From Ascarosepion bandense (lineage: Eukaryota; Mollusca; Cephalopoda; Sepiida; Sepiidae), in assembly GCA_037127315.1 (NCBI GenBank), contig JBBBDQ010000913.1, forward strand, positions 2,044,501-2,108,500: 64,000 bases of DNA. Direction: 5' to 3'. Position 1 is the first letter of the stretch, and each line of letters begins with the position of its first letter. Below, piece after piece: positions 20,418 to 31,483 of this stretch. Both the position numbers and the translations under genes were made by a program. The notes beneath the pieces were generated by a model. That model had not been told where the DNA came from, made no database searches, and saw only the letters and a list, made by a program, of their open reading frames with translations.

Positions 20418-20565
20418 AAAGGCAAACAAAGATATGGAAAATATATAGAAAGAAACATATTTTGAAAAGGAACAAGAAAAGTTCATGTAGTAAAAAGGGA
20501 GAAGCAAACTTCTGGAGAAGAAAGAAAAAAGAAAGAAAGAAAGAAACAAACAAACAAACAAACAA
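19850..20565. repeat. GAAA-rich minisatellite, about five units
   Basis: (GAAA)n blocks alternate with a ~90-bp spacer containing GATATGGAAAATATATAG, TTTTGAAAAGGAACA and GTAGTAAAAAGGGAGAAG. The long open frames across it (FLSFFLSFF) are repeat artefacts. Confidence 0.9.
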
Positions 20566-20639
20566 GAGAAAAACTGCACAGAATGTTAAAATAAAGTTCT
20601 CACAAGAAAACAAGGAAAAAAAACATAGCATAGAAAAGA

Positions 20640-21116
20640 ACCATCAATAAGTAGATTTATTATCGAAGTTAACCAGGTTTAGTCGCTGAATTCCTAATTC
20701 TATTTGTGTTGGATTTCTACTTTCCTTTCCACTTTGGTCATGTTGTCCATCTCGAAAACTTAGCATCATCTTTTGCCGCATCCATCTAGTTTTCCCCAGC
20801 AACAGCCCTCGGGGCTCAAGGTAAAAACACATGACACATATATTGGGACGGAAGAGACAGGAACATGTACGCATGAAGTGCATCGAAATATTTATAGCAA
20901 GTTCCGTTCAAGATATATAAAAGAAATTTGATTTGTCTGTCTGTCTACTCAAATTTCTTGAGGTTCGATTTATTGTGACACGTTACAATATTTATGGGTT
21001 TATATGTCTCAATTCATCCAGGTCTATCTATTTTTTTCTGTTCTCTCGCCTTTCATCTTGTCTCTCTCACTCTCTCTCTCTCTCACTCTCTCTCTCTCCC
21101 TTTCTCACTGCCTCCT

Positions 21117-21146
<30 letters not shown>
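20640..21146. other. unassigned sequence with (CT)n and (AT)n
   Basis: No gene recognised. CT repeats at 21,059-21,100 and TA repeats at 21,122-21,146. Confidence 0.35.
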
Positions 21147-21147
<1 letters not shown>

Positions 21148-21148
<1 letters not shown>

Positions 21149-21478
21149 AACTTATTTATAAATGGAACTTTGTCTTTGTGTGTGAGTGTGTGTGTGTGTC
21201 TGTGTGCGTGTCCGTTACCTATAGAGTCCGAAACGGCTGAACCGATTTTCTTGAAATTTTACACAGTTGGACTATATGTTTCTGCGAGAATTCTTAGCTA
21301 GGTTTGTGTCGAGGTACCCCCAATAAATATCAAAAATCGATAATCGAAAAAATCGGGTTATAGAAGTGGTCCGATTTTAATCAAATTTGATACACTCATA
21401 AACAAAGACATAAGAAACGATATTCAGAAGTTTCAAGGTTGCAGTTCTTACAATAGTGCAGAAAATAGTTAATATATA
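21148..21478 (+). mobile_element. Helitron-like element, 3'-truncated
   Basis: Begins AAACTTATTTATAAATGGAAC and continues through CGGCTGAACCGATTTTC to TAGTGCAGAAAAT, then stops in a TA tract. The 3' hairpin and CTAG end are absent. Confidence 0.78.
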
Positions 21479-21649
21479 TATATATATATATAAATATATA
21501 TTTAAGTTTAATTTGTGGGAATTTTATTCTTAGAAAATAAAACCTGAAGAGATCTGGGACGAAACCGATTGTTTATTTTAGTTTTTAGTGTATAGACTGT
21601 CTTAAAAATTCCGCTTATTCCTTACTGATATATATATATATATATATAT

Positions 21650-21800
21650 ATATCCTCCAAACATATACTTTTAAATTTGACCTCAACAGAATGCAAAAAG
21701 CACTGGACGGCCTTTTCTTCCTATATTTGGGACTCATCAGCAATGCGCATCCACTACCAGGAATCGAACCCAGACAGTCTTGGTTATTAAGCTGATGTTA
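21650..21800 (-). repeat. second ribozyme-bearing SINE-like unit
   Basis: On the minus strand a tRNA-like B box (GGGTTCGATTCC near 21,760-21,773) precedes a hammerhead, then ~35 nt, then a TA tract (21,628-21,652). This is the same order as SINE-D, but the sequence is otherwise unrelated. Confidence 0.65.
21689..21752 (-). ncRNA. hammerhead ribozyme with extended stem I
   Basis: Minus strand: CTGATGA (plus 21,734-21,740), stem II GTCC/GGA-type hairpin with loop CAAATATA, GAAA, short palindromic stem III (AGGCCG), GTC with predicted cleavage after 21,706, then stem I CAGTGC pairing with GCATTG, a TTTTT bulge, and GCATTC pairing with GGATGC. The core is complete; the closing base pair of stem II and one stem III base look mutated. 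CTGATGAGTCCCAAATA resembles the Schistosoma hammerhead as I remember it. Confidence 0.75.
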
Positions 21801-21954
21801 TAGCTAAGTATAACTGATATGAACACATTGGGACAAATATGAATAGATTTAAAGATACACACACACGCACATATATATATATATGTGTGTGTGTTTGTAT
21901 CTTTAAATCTATTCATATTTGTCCCAATGTGTTCATATCAGTTATATTTAGCTA
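21801..21954. repeat. near-perfect palindrome, ~75-bp arms
   Basis: Left arm TAGCTAAGTATAACTGATAT... and right arm ...ATATCAGTTATATTTAGCTA are inverted copies joined through CA/AT/TG repeats at about 21,857-21,895. Confidence 0.85.
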
Positions 21955-22079
21955 GCTATATTAATTTTTTTCATATCAATGTCAATCTTTTAATATTTAC
22001 CTACGAACCTAACTTCGTTTGTTCATATCAATGTCAGTTACTTCACATCTATCTAAATGTGAAACTGTAAATGTGAACA

Positions 22080-22495
22080 CCCAGCGACGAAAATTGGATT
22101 TAAACATGAAACAGACTGTCGCCAATAAGTGTTGAACTCAATGTCCGCTTTTATATTTACACACGCTCTGTCACAGCCTGCTACTCCCACTTGTCAGAAT
22201 TTAAACAAGAAGGCGACTTTGACCTCGCATTTCCCTTTCCACCCCAAATCAGCAGCCAGTAAATGTTGTCAACAACTGAAACTTTATAATCAGCGCCGCT
22301 TTCACCGAGAAAAGTGTCCTGGCTATGACGGTAACCTGCATCCGGCAGCAAGGCCACTGATATGGAGGTTGTGAGAAGTATGGAACCACCTCTTAAATGC
22401 TTTTGTTCCCATATCCACCCTGACGCGGAGTGGTAGCACCTGTTAGGATCCCAGCTATGGGTAAATAGCTGACCCCCAAACTGGGGTCAAAACAC
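22080..22495. other. unassigned, relatively GC-rich sequence
   Basis: An open frame at 22,129-22,374 has no recognisable domain. Possibly part of an uncharacterised repeat or a host exon; nothing decides it. Confidence 0.25.
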
Positions 22496-23040
22496 TATGA
22501 AAGTATAAAAATACACTTTTATAGAAATACAATAGGTATAAAAACGAATTTTATAGAAAAATATACACTTTTGAATGAAAAATACTACCAACAATACTTT
22601 TTTTTAAGAAAAAAGTTATTACCATTACACGTTTTTGAAGAAAAAAAAATTGCCATCGTACATCTTTGAAGGAAAAAAAATTACCAGCAATACATTTTTG
22701 AATACGAAACTAGAAGACATCTTCAGTTTTCTAAAATAAAATAAAAAATATTTTCGTCAAAATATGACTAAATCAACTTTCTTACTATTACCGAACATTC
22801 TTTGTACACGGACATGCAGCTTAGCCAGAACTAAATTTTCGGGAAAAGCCAAGAGTTGAAGATATAAATTTCTTAATTCAAATTTCCTGGGTTAACCTCT
22901 GTGGTATGTGTAATCGTCTCTTATTTATGTATTTTTTTTTAAACTAATCCTTTTCGGCGTTTATGCTCCATTTGGAGTTTAACTAAGTTAAACTTATTTA
23001 ACTCACCACCCTTGAAATTTTTTATTTTTATTTTTATTTT
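22496..23040. other. unassigned AT-rich sequence
   Basis: No element recognised. Confidence 0.3.
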
Positions 23041-23046
23041 TTTTTT

Positions 23047-23437
23047 TAAATAGGAGTAGATAGATCACACTATCGCCCGGTCCATACTCCTCCCACATCT
23101 ATTGAACTGGAGTAGAGGCTTGCCCCTTGTTTCCTGTTTAAGTTTCCGGTTTTCTCTTCTCTCTCTTCAGACCTTGGTATTGAGCTTTCCTGGTTGCTGC
23201 TTCCGACTGGTAGTTAGGAGCCCTAACTCTTGCGTAGCGTCAAGAGCGGCTGCTCTGATCAACAGTTGTATAATATCGGGGTTCTTGTAGTGCCATGTCG
23301 CGCATGGATAGGTGTCCCTGCAAGCGATTTCGGTGGGCAACCCTGAGGCCACATCTTGTTGCAGCCTTAGCCAGTTTCCCTCCCAGCACAGATCGTGGAT
23401 AATGACCGCCTGTATCCTCTACTCTAGGTTCCTTTCT
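23047..23437 (+). mobile_element. LINE-B 5' leader
   Basis: Begins with the GGAGTAGATAGA...CTATCGCCCGG block that also forms the 5' end of the mini LINE-B copies (28.6, 36.5, 60.1 kb) and continues for ~390 bp to an A25 run before the endonuclease ORF. It has no obvious ORF1. Being the only copy linking this block to the endonuclease, it identifies the block as the LINE-B 5' end. Confidence 0.7.
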
Positions 23438-23465
23438 ATAAAAAAAAAAAAAAAAAAAAAAAAAC

Positions 23466-24494
23466 ATGACAAAACAAAACAGAAACGACTCTAAACCAGT
23501 TAAAATCAAACCACCTAAACCCATTAACCTTTCTTTCACTAATATCCGGGGCATTCGTACTAACTTTCCTAGTGTAGAAGCATTCCTGCATGAAAAGTCT
23601 CCTGACATCCTTGAGCTCTGCGAAACTAACCTCAACTCAGCTATTCCCTCCACTGGCCTCTCCATCCCTGGTTATCTTCCCCTCTTAAGGAAGGATTCCA
23701 CTGTCCACATGCATGGACTGGGCGTCTACGTCAGCGAACAATTCCCCATATCTAAAGTGACATCACTCAAATCTACTGACCACCAATACATATGTCTCCG
23801 CCTGTCTCTCCTCAGATCGGTTAGTTACCTATTCTTTCTTGACCGCTCTCCCTCCTCTCCTGACTGCTCCCTACTAGATAGCATTGCTGACGACATAGAT
23901 AAGGCTATTTCCTATCACCCATTCGCCCACATATTTGTATTCAGCGACCTCAAAGCCCATCACTCTCAGTGGCTTGAAAACGCTGTTACTAATCCAGCGG
24001 GCATTCACGCCATGAACTTCGCTATTTCCCAATCCCTTACGCAAGTGGTGGACTTCCCCACTCGCTTCCCAAGCACTCCCTCGAGTCATTCCTCACTACT
24101 AGATATATGTTTCACTTCTGTGCCTGACTCTTGTCAAGTCTCGCAGCTTTGCCCTCTCGGCAACTCCGACCACGCTGTAGTCTCTCTCAGTATTTCTTTC
24201 CAATCTCACTCCCCCCAGGAGCCCCCTACCTATAGGACCTCCTACCTATACCAAAAAGCTGACTGGGATGCCTTTCTCGATTTCCTCTCCTACGTCCCTT
24301 GGGAAAAAGTGTTCGATCTAACAGTTGATAACTGTGCCTCTGAGGTCTCGTCATGGGTGAAAGCTGGCATTGATGCCTTCACTATTAACCACTGGACTCT
24401 AGCTCTCTCCCACCCCCGTATATCCTTCCCTTTCTCTCCACCTATGTATCTGTCATCGCACCTGCTTTCTCATCTTTCTATTGCTCCTTTCTGA
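23466..24494 (+). pseudogene. LINE-B ORF2 N-terminus: APE-type endonuclease, internally deleted
   Basis: A 342-codon open frame. The APE/EEP endonuclease, which nicks target DNA for LINE integration, is recognisable: FTNIRGIRTN (N motif), LELCETNL (catalytic Glu), a DRSPSS segment (YRPP position), FSDLKAHHSQWL (normally GDFNAHH, so the catalytic Asn is Lys here) and GNSDHAVV (SDH motif). After GIDAF, about 24,381, the frame jumps straight into 3' UTR sequence (WTLALSHP onward). Thus the whole RT is missing although the frame stays open to a stop at 24,492. Confidence 0.85.
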
Positions 24495-24605
24495 CTAGTT
24501 TGTACTCCTCACTCTTTTCTAATTAATCTTTTTACAGTTATGTAGCCCCCCGCTCATCAGTGGCATTTCTGCCATGCTCGGGGTGAAATGATTAAAAAAA
24601 TAAAA
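24385..24605 (+). mobile_element. LINE-B 3' end fused to the endonuclease ORF
   Basis: Matches 13,636-13,858, ending GTAGCCCCCC...CATCAGTGGCA, then GGGGTGAAATGATTAAAA and an A-rich tail. Confidence 0.85.
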
Positions 24606-24714
24606 ATAAAAAATATCTTTAAACTCTACCTTTTCGGCATTAAATAACTCACATAGGTTGATATGCCGTTAAACAAAACTCAAATCTAAAATTCGCCGAA
24701 AAAACGAACGGCAG

Positions 24715-25445
24715 AACCAAAGTGTAGTATTTGTTCTTAGAGACTCACTGCCTGCTCGCCGGCCGAATTTGGAAGCTACGACCAGCTTTGACAAACAATG
24801 ACCAGCTAAGACCAGCTTTGTACCCAGTTAACGCATAAGCAGGGTCCGTGTAATCTTTGACCAATAGCCTGAGCGTATGCGCTCAGGTTCCCTACATTAA
24901 AAACCGACCTTGTGTCACAACTCACTCCAGTGGGGGAACAAGATAAATCCCGACCAGCTTTGACAAGCAATGACCAGCTAAGACTAGCTATGACCAGCTA
25001 AGACAAAATTCGTACCCAGTTACCACGTAAGCGGGGGCTGGGTAATCTTTGACTAGTGGCCTGAGCATACGCACTCAGGTTCCCCACGTTAAAAACTGAC
25101 CTTGTGTCACACCTTTTTCCATGGGAAAAGTCAGGTAAATCTCGCATCAAAGTGTAGTATCTGTTCTCAGATACTCACTACCTGATCACCAGATGCCTGG
25201 AAGCAATGACCAGCTAATACTAATTTTTAGAGCAATAACTAGCTAAGACCAGCTTTGTACCCAGTTACCGCATAAGCTAGGGCTGGGTAATCTTTGACCA
25301 GTGACCAGAGCGTACGAGCTCAGGTTCCCCAAGTTAAAAACCGACCTTGTGTCACAGCTCGCTCTAGTGGAGGAGTAGGGTAAATTCAGGATCAGAGTGT
25401 AGTATCTGTTTTCAGATACTAATTTTCTGCTCCCCGGTTGCCTAC
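24715..25445 (+). repeat. tandem repeat with U2 snRNA-like core
   Basis: Three units. AAGTGTAGTATCTGTTCT-type sequence at about 24,719, 25,148 and 25,395 matches the branch-site region of U2 snRNA. Each unit also has GTACCCAGTTA...GCATAAGC and a short hairpin (CCTGAGCG-TATG-CGCTCAGG, 24,868-24,887, clearest in the first unit), and ACCTTGTGTCACA. The unit length varies (about 190-250 bp between repeats of the GTACCCAG block). No full U2 gene is present. Confidence 0.65.
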
Positions 25446-25727
25446 AGCAAGGCTTTTTCTCAGTCGGACTCTCTGCCTATAGGCGGAGAGAAACACAGAC
25501 GAGGCTCCGCCGAAGGGTAGACTATTTCCGACTGTTTGCACGGAGTTTTTATCCCAATAATAAATAGACGTTAATAAACCCTTAAACAGTTGCCTCCGTC
25601 TCCTCATTGTCTTTGTTGTTTTCACACATACAAAATTGTTTGCGGAGTCGATGCCCTTACCACGATCCTTCAACTTCTCTCCCCAGATATAACACTTCAA
25701 TGCATAAATATAACATACCTACAAAAT

Positions 25728-25729
25728 AC

Positions 25730-25792
<63 letters not shown>

Positions 25793-25815
25793 CATCATTG
25801 CCTCTTCATTATCTG

Positions 25816-25861
<46 letters not shown>

Positions 25862-25872
25862 ATTGCCTCTTC

Positions 25873-25913
<41 letters not shown>

Positions 25914-25915
25914 TT
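25728..25915. repeat. (CTAT)n tetranucleotide array
   Basis: Three blocks of CTAT separated by TCATTGCCTCTTCATTAT. Open frames (LSIY repeats) are artefacts. Confidence 0.92.
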
Positions 25916-25999
25916 AAATTTAAAGGTGGTGGTAGTCTCCTTCAGCTCCGCCTTATTTTTTTAGAACTTGGATACAGGAAATTAACTTTGGAAAAATTC

Positions 26000-27430
26000 C
26001 CAGCTAAAAACGAAATAATACCGTGAAATTTCTTTTTGTATTGAAACAATCCACATAATAATTTCCATTTATTCCTTTCTCACAGCCTGTAAAATAGCCA
26101 TATATTGAACGATAGCAACTAAACTTTTGAAAGAGATCTAAACAGATAAAATGGTACAATGCGTAGCCTAATACAAATTCTCATTCATTTTTTGGCAAAA
26201 ATAAGATGCTTTATTATTTAATATAAAAACTCTCCCACTATTTTAAAAACAAATGAATCATTAAAATAACAAATACTTCTTTAATAAAAATGCAGTATTG
26301 TTTTTATATATACAAAACTCCAGTTTTCAGTTCGCCCTGCGTTTGTGAGATCTATAAAATCACCAGGACAAACGCTACAAAAAGTTGAAATTTGGCTCCA
26401 GAAAATAATATTTTTGGATGGCCAATTGCATGTTGCAGGCTCAAGAGTAAGAAATCCTAAAATTATGTTCCTCCCTATTAAAAGAAAAAAAAAATTTTCT
26501 AAATAATTATTGTCTACAATGAATTACTAATATCAAATTAAATTAAAGAACTTATTAAATTCTTAAGTAAGGTTTCTCAAAGAATTTTTCTAAACAATTC
26601 AGATTATTCAAATTTCGTTTGATTTGCGAAATCGAACGAATTGTAGAGTTTTTAAATCTCGAAAGTGTTAGCGGTTATTTCAGTGAGGATTTCGATGCGG
26701 GTCAATGTGTTGCAAAAAATTCTAGTTTCAAGAAATCCCGAAATTTTGTGGCCACCAATTTCTCTTGACTGAAGCCTCGCATTCATCCTACTTATATACA
26801 ACTCCGCGCAATTACCCTTAGGGATGACTGATATTTGTGCGTTTTAATTCATGTTTTGTATGTGTGCGTATGTGTGTTTTCTTGCATATTTGTGAGTTTG
26901 TGTGTGCCTATGTTTTGTCCGTGTATTGGTCCTGGTGCTTTTGTGTTATGTGTGTGTATGCAAGTATATTTATGTGTGTGTTTACGTTAAATATATGTGT
27001 GCGTGTACCTGTATTTGTAGTGAAATAAGAGAGAGAAAACAAATAATTCAGGAGAGTAACACAATCTGATCCAAAATTCTTTCGCTTCCATTCACGCATG
27101 TGCAAGTGGCAGCCATATTGGGTACTCATCAGAAGAGTGAGATAGCAGTTTTATTGATTAAATATAATTTTGTCTCCGCCTGCAGGCTAGATGAAGGCGT
27201 ACACAGCGTCGATGAGAGCACAAAGTAATCTGGTTGCTGTTGTAAATAAAGACCCACGAAAGAAAGATAGGAAATTATCAAGGTGGTTCAGACGGGAAAA
27301 TTACCTGTGACTAACCCACTCGAGTTTAACTTTCTACCGATTGCATTTCTCTGGAAAAAGTTAACTGGAAAGACACAAGTAGAGGCGCTTTGTCTAAATG
27401 CAAAGAAATTTGATTCGTTTTTGAGGCAAC
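26000..27430. other. unassigned, mostly non-repetitive sequence
   Basis: No element recognised. Small open frames at 26,837-27,028 (TGTGTG-rich) and 27,283-27,495 lack recognisable domains. Confidence 0.3.
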
Positions 27431-27432
27431 TT

Positions 27433-27475
27433 TCTATGTGCCATGTCCCTCCAAGACGTAGACGATCACGGGTCT
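27433..27475 (-). mobile_element. LINE-A 3' terminal scrap
   Basis: TTCTATGTGCCATGTCC and following bases match the 3' end of LINE-A as seen at 3,550-3,590. Confidence 0.5.
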
Positions 27476-27661
27476 CGGCGGATCTTCACATATAAGCATT
27501 GACCGTTCTCATAATATTGCCCCATTCCATATTCACTCTCCATTTTCACAAGATCAAATAGGTTACACGCACGCACACTCTCTCTTACATACACGCTCTC
27601 CCTATCTCACTCTCATCAATTCTGTATTTCTCTCACACACACTCTCTTTCTCACACACCCC

Positions 27662-28041
27662 TAGGTACGAATTTGCACGAGATACTAGTTTAGCAAGTAG
27701 GTCCCACACTTTTACAGTGAAACCGATAAAATGTCACCGCAATTTCTACTCCAACAGCTTCTTTTCTTGCACTTCCCGCCTGTGGAATTCCCTTCCGCAT
27801 ACTTGTTTCCCCGACAGCTACAATCTCCAGGAGTTTAAATGTAAGGTCAATAGACACCTCCTAACACACTAACTCGCACCCATTCTCTCAAACACTCTTC
27901 CTATGTACCTCCTTACTCGTCTGTCACCCTCCTTCTGACACTTCCTATATCCAATTGCTCTCTCAGCACCTTCCCCTATGTAACCCCCTGCGCTATAGTG
28001 GCAGTGGAATGCCTTGCTTGGGGTGAAATGATTAAAAAAAC
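27662..28041 (+). mobile_element. LINE-B 3' end copy
   Basis: Plus strand encodes YEFARDTSLAS, then SRLWNSLPHT-like and EFKCKVNRHLLTH, followed by ~150 bp of 3' UTR ending GGGGTGAAATGATTAAAA. 5'-truncated insertion. Confidence 0.85.
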
Positions 28042-28512
28042 ACACACACACATGCACATTCTAACACACTTTCTCTATAACATACACACTGTCTCTCACA
28101 CTCGATCTTTCATGAACACAATCTCTCGTTCTTAGACACACGCTCCAGCTCTATCATCAACTGTATCTCTCTCACGCAAACTCTATCTCTCTCACACACA
28201 CAAACACACACACTCTATCTCTCTCACACACACTTTCAGATTCTGCCTCTCTCTCTCACAGTCAAACTCTGTATGTCACACACACACACATACACTCTCT
28301 CTATCCCTCTGACACACACACACTGTCTCACAAACGCTCCCCCTCTCCCTCTCTCTTTCTGTTTTTCTCATACACATTCTTTATCACTCACACGCACATA
28401 TTCTGTCTCACACATTACCTCTCGATCTCTCTCACACGCATACACTCACACACTCTTCATTTCTCTGTCATGCACACACTCTCAAACCCACACTCTCATT
28501 CACACACACACA

Positions 28513-28583
<71 letters not shown>

Positions 28584-28600
28584 TATTTACTTCACACGCA
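28042..28600. repeat. CA/CT low-complexity tract
   Basis: Degenerate CACACA and CTCTCT repeats, with a pure (CT)n run at about 28,513-28,580. Confidence 0.9.
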
Positions 28601-28603
28601 CTG

Positions 28604-28807
28604 AATTGGAGTAGATAGACTAAACTATCACCCGGTTCACACTCCACCCACGTCTATTGAACAGGTATAGAGGCTCATTCCTTGTTCCCTGTTTAGGATG
28701 TGGTTTCCGGTTTTCTCTTTTCCAATCTTCTTACTCTTACGTAGCCCCCTGCGCATCAGTGGCGTTACCGCCTTGCTTAGGGTGACATGATTGAAAAAAA
28801 TAAAAAA
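28604..28807 (+). mobile_element. mini LINE-B: 5' end joined to 3' end
   Basis: About 205 bp. The first ~135 bp (AATTGGAGTAGATAGAC...TTTTCCAATCTT) is the LINE-B 5' leader. It is joined at CTTACGTAGCC to the last ~65 bp of LINE-B (GTAGCCCCCTGCGCATCAG to GGGTGACATGATTG) and an A-rich tail. It has no coding capacity, so movement would depend on LINE-B proteins. Confidence 0.8.
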
Positions 28808-28814
28808 TTCGCCC

Positions 28815-28817
28815 ATA

Positions 28818-28866
<49 letters not shown>

Positions 28867-28930
28867 TGTCCCTCTCTCACACAGACACATACACACTTAA
28901 TCTTTCTCTATTTCACACGCACAGACATCA
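28815..28930. repeat. (CT)n(CA)n microsatellites
   Basis: CT units then CA units. Confidence 0.9.
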
Positions 28931-28961
28931 AAAGATACATTCTTTTATATACTGTAACACT

Positions 28962-29300
28962 TCTAGACCTTGGTGGTCGTAGCTCTCCACATTTCCTTAT
29001 CCCGTGTAGCACTTTGCAATGTTTCTCTTTTTAATATCCACTTCGCTTCCTGTTCTAGCATCCATTTTCTTATACAGCTCATTTGTCGTTTCCCTCGACC
29101 CTTTCTGTCTTCAATATGTCCTGTGAGTGTCAAATTTTTCAAGCCCACTTTCCTTAAGTTTCCCAGTAGTTTCAACTGTCTCTTGGGATTCTAAGTTCAA
29201 ATGTCATTTTTCCCCCATTTTTCTTAAAACATCTCTATTTAAGGCATGTTCCGTCGACGTTATTCTCATAATCCTTCTGTAGAGCTAGATCTCTTATCTC
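28962..29300 (-). mobile_element. LINE-A C-terminal fragment (diverged)
   Basis: Minus strand encodes KLLGNLRKVGLKNLTLTGHI, KGRGKRQ and RKWMLEQEAK, with the YRR..RI segment near 29,270 broken. More diverged than the other LINE-A copies. Confidence 0.75.
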
Positions 29301-29329
29301 AAATCTCCTCTTCATCTATGGTTAACTTT

Positions 29330-29935
29330 TTTTTTATAATCGTATCGTCCCAAGCAAGGCAGTTTACTGCCACTGATGTGTAGGGTTTACATAGGAGGAA
29401 TGTTATGAAAAAGAGTGACAAGTTACAGGGGGTGTAAGGAAGAGGGTAAGAGAGAGAGAGAGAGAGAGAGGATGCAAGTTGGTGAGACAGGAGATGACTA
29501 TTGACTTTACATTTAACTTCTTGAAGATTGTAGCTATCGGGAAAACAAGTAAACGGAAGAGGGGAAGTGCGAGAAAAGAAGCTGTTGGAGTAGAATTTGC
29601 GTTTACATTTTATTGGTTTCACAGTAAAATGGTGAGACCTAGTCGCTAATCTTGTGGCTCGAGTAACTTCATATATAGGGAGCAACAGTGAGCTAAGTTC
29701 ATCAGAGCAGAAGGCGTGAAAGTATTTGTGGAAGAGACACAGGGAAGCCACACTGCGTAGGTGAGAAAGCGACTGTATGCTAGCTGCCAAGTCGAGATCG
29801 ATCACATTACAGATTCTCCTTTGGATTTGGTCTAGGACACTTAGGTGGATAGCAGGAGCACCCGACCATATATGGCAGCAATATTCAATGTACGGGCGGA
29901 TGGTAGATTTGTTTGTCCATCATTCACAACCATTT
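29330..29935 (-). mobile_element. LINE-B 3' part
   Basis: Minus strand encodes MIDLDLAASIQSLSHLRSVA, SLCLFHKYFHAFCSDELSS, TRLATRSHHFTVKPIKC and VKCKVNSHLL, then 3' UTR to about 29,335. About 110 bp of unrelated sequence separates it from the next LINE-B copy. Confidence 0.85.
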
Positions 29936-30042
29936 AAAAGGAATTATGTTTTATGGCAATTCAACACCGATTTCTTTGTTTCTAACTGTTGTGTATTCCG
30001 GAGGAAGAACCGCCAAAATAATGAACAACAAAAACCGGTATG

Positions 30043-31060
30043 GCGATCCACTGCCACTATTGCGCATGGGGCTACATAGGGGAATGTAAAGAGAAAGAGT
30101 GGTTAGACATAGGGAGTGTCAGGAGAAAGGTGACAGATGACTAAGGATAGCGAAGATGAGGGTTGGGCAAATGGGAAGAATGTTTGATAGAATGTGAGCA
30201 GGTTAGTGTGTTAGGAGGTGTCTATTGACCTTACATTTAAACTCCTGGAGATTGTAGCCGTCGGAGAAGTAATCATTTGGAAGAGAATTCCACAGTCGGG
30301 AAGTGCGAGGAAAGAAACTGTTAGAGTAGAAGTTACGGCTGCATTTTATCGGTTTCACTGTAAAAGGGTGGGATCTAGTTGCTAATCTAGTATCTCGTTC
30401 AAATTCGTATTTAGGGGGCACTAGTGATCTAAGTTCATCGGAGCAGAAGCCGTGGAAGTATTTATAGAAGAGACACAGGGAAGCCACGTGGCGCCGGTGG
30501 GAGAGAGACTGCAGGCGGTCTGCCAAGTCGGTATCTATCACATTACAGACCCTCCTCTGAACCTTATCGAGAAGCCCGAGGAGAACAGCAGGGGCACCCG
30601 ACCAGATATGGCAGCAGTATTCAATGCACGGGCGGATGGTAGATTTATAAATGTGCAGGATAGATTTAGACGGAAAAAACTTCCGGGCCCTACACAGAGA
30701 ACCGACTTTCATAGCAGCGGATTTAGCAATGGATTCGAAATAGTCATTCCATTTGAGGTCCGCTGAAAGTGTGAGACCAAGGAGGCGTAGTGTTTTACTC
30801 TCTGGGAGGCAAGCCTGGTCCATGCTAATGGGAGGTAGGTGAGATTGTCGATGATGGTTAATTGAGAGTAGCTTCGTTTTAGAAGCATTGAAATTTACTA
30901 GCCATTTCTTACCCCAGTCCAATATGGATTGGAGGTCTTTTTCAATCTCGGCTGCGAGGTTAGCTTTGACGCCTACACCAGATTTTTGTAGGAGGCGAGA
31001 GTAAACTGTGGTGTCATCGGCGTACAAACCTATTTGGGCTCTTATGGAATCAAGGTTATA
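30043..31060 (-). pseudogene. LINE-B, best RT C-terminal half
   Basis: Uninterrupted minus-strand frame from 31,027 to 30,203: MYADDTTVYSR (RT motif C, YADD intact), LVNFNASKTKLLSINHH, PESKTLRLLGLTLSADLKW (thumb), AMKVGSLCRARKFF, SIRPCIEYCCHIWSGAP-like, DKVQRRVCNVIDTDL, DTRLATRSHPF, SRLWNSLPNDYF and KCKVNRHLLTH. Upstream of YADD only IRAQIGL remains. The 3' UTR follows to about 30,045. The 5' part, with endonuclease and RT fingers, is absent, so it is a typical 5'-truncated insertion. Confidence 0.9.
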
Positions 31061-31480
31061 TTGAACGTAATATACAAACTGGAACGCGGGTTAGTGAATT
31101 CAGGAATACTATTAGTAGAAATAAATATATACAAATCTTGATGTATGTCCGGGTAACTTATTCTAGCTAAGTGGAGCTCAGACCTAGTCTGGTCTCTGGA
31201 TAACTTCAGTATCTGTAGGAATTCTTCGATAACTGTAACGGATCTCTACGATTACTTTCCACTGTGAACTGCAACTACAACTGAGATTCCAGATCTTCCA
31301 CTGTTCTCTCTATGGCAGGATTATATATACACTCATTCGAGTCCATTGTCATATAAAAAGGGGAAGATCCCACAAAACTAACGAATTTTTTTGTTTCTGA
31401 ATACTTTGCTTAAAATTTAGAAGGCACTTTCGCTATTCTAATGAGGCTTCACATTTCTTTAATTAATGAAAATAATATAA
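31061..31480. other. unassigned sequence
   Basis: No element recognised. Confidence 0.3.
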
Positions 31481-31483
31481 AAC

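Noticed and set aside
19698..20579. Open frame of 293 codons, Phe/Leu/Ser-rich
   Set aside because: Translation of the GAAA minisatellite on the opposite strand; it looks membrane-like only because of the repeat.
27112..27150. Hammerhead-like CTGATGAGTACCC on the minus strand
   Set aside because: No GAAA at suitable distance and no cleavage triplet or stem III; chance match or a remnant beyond recognition.
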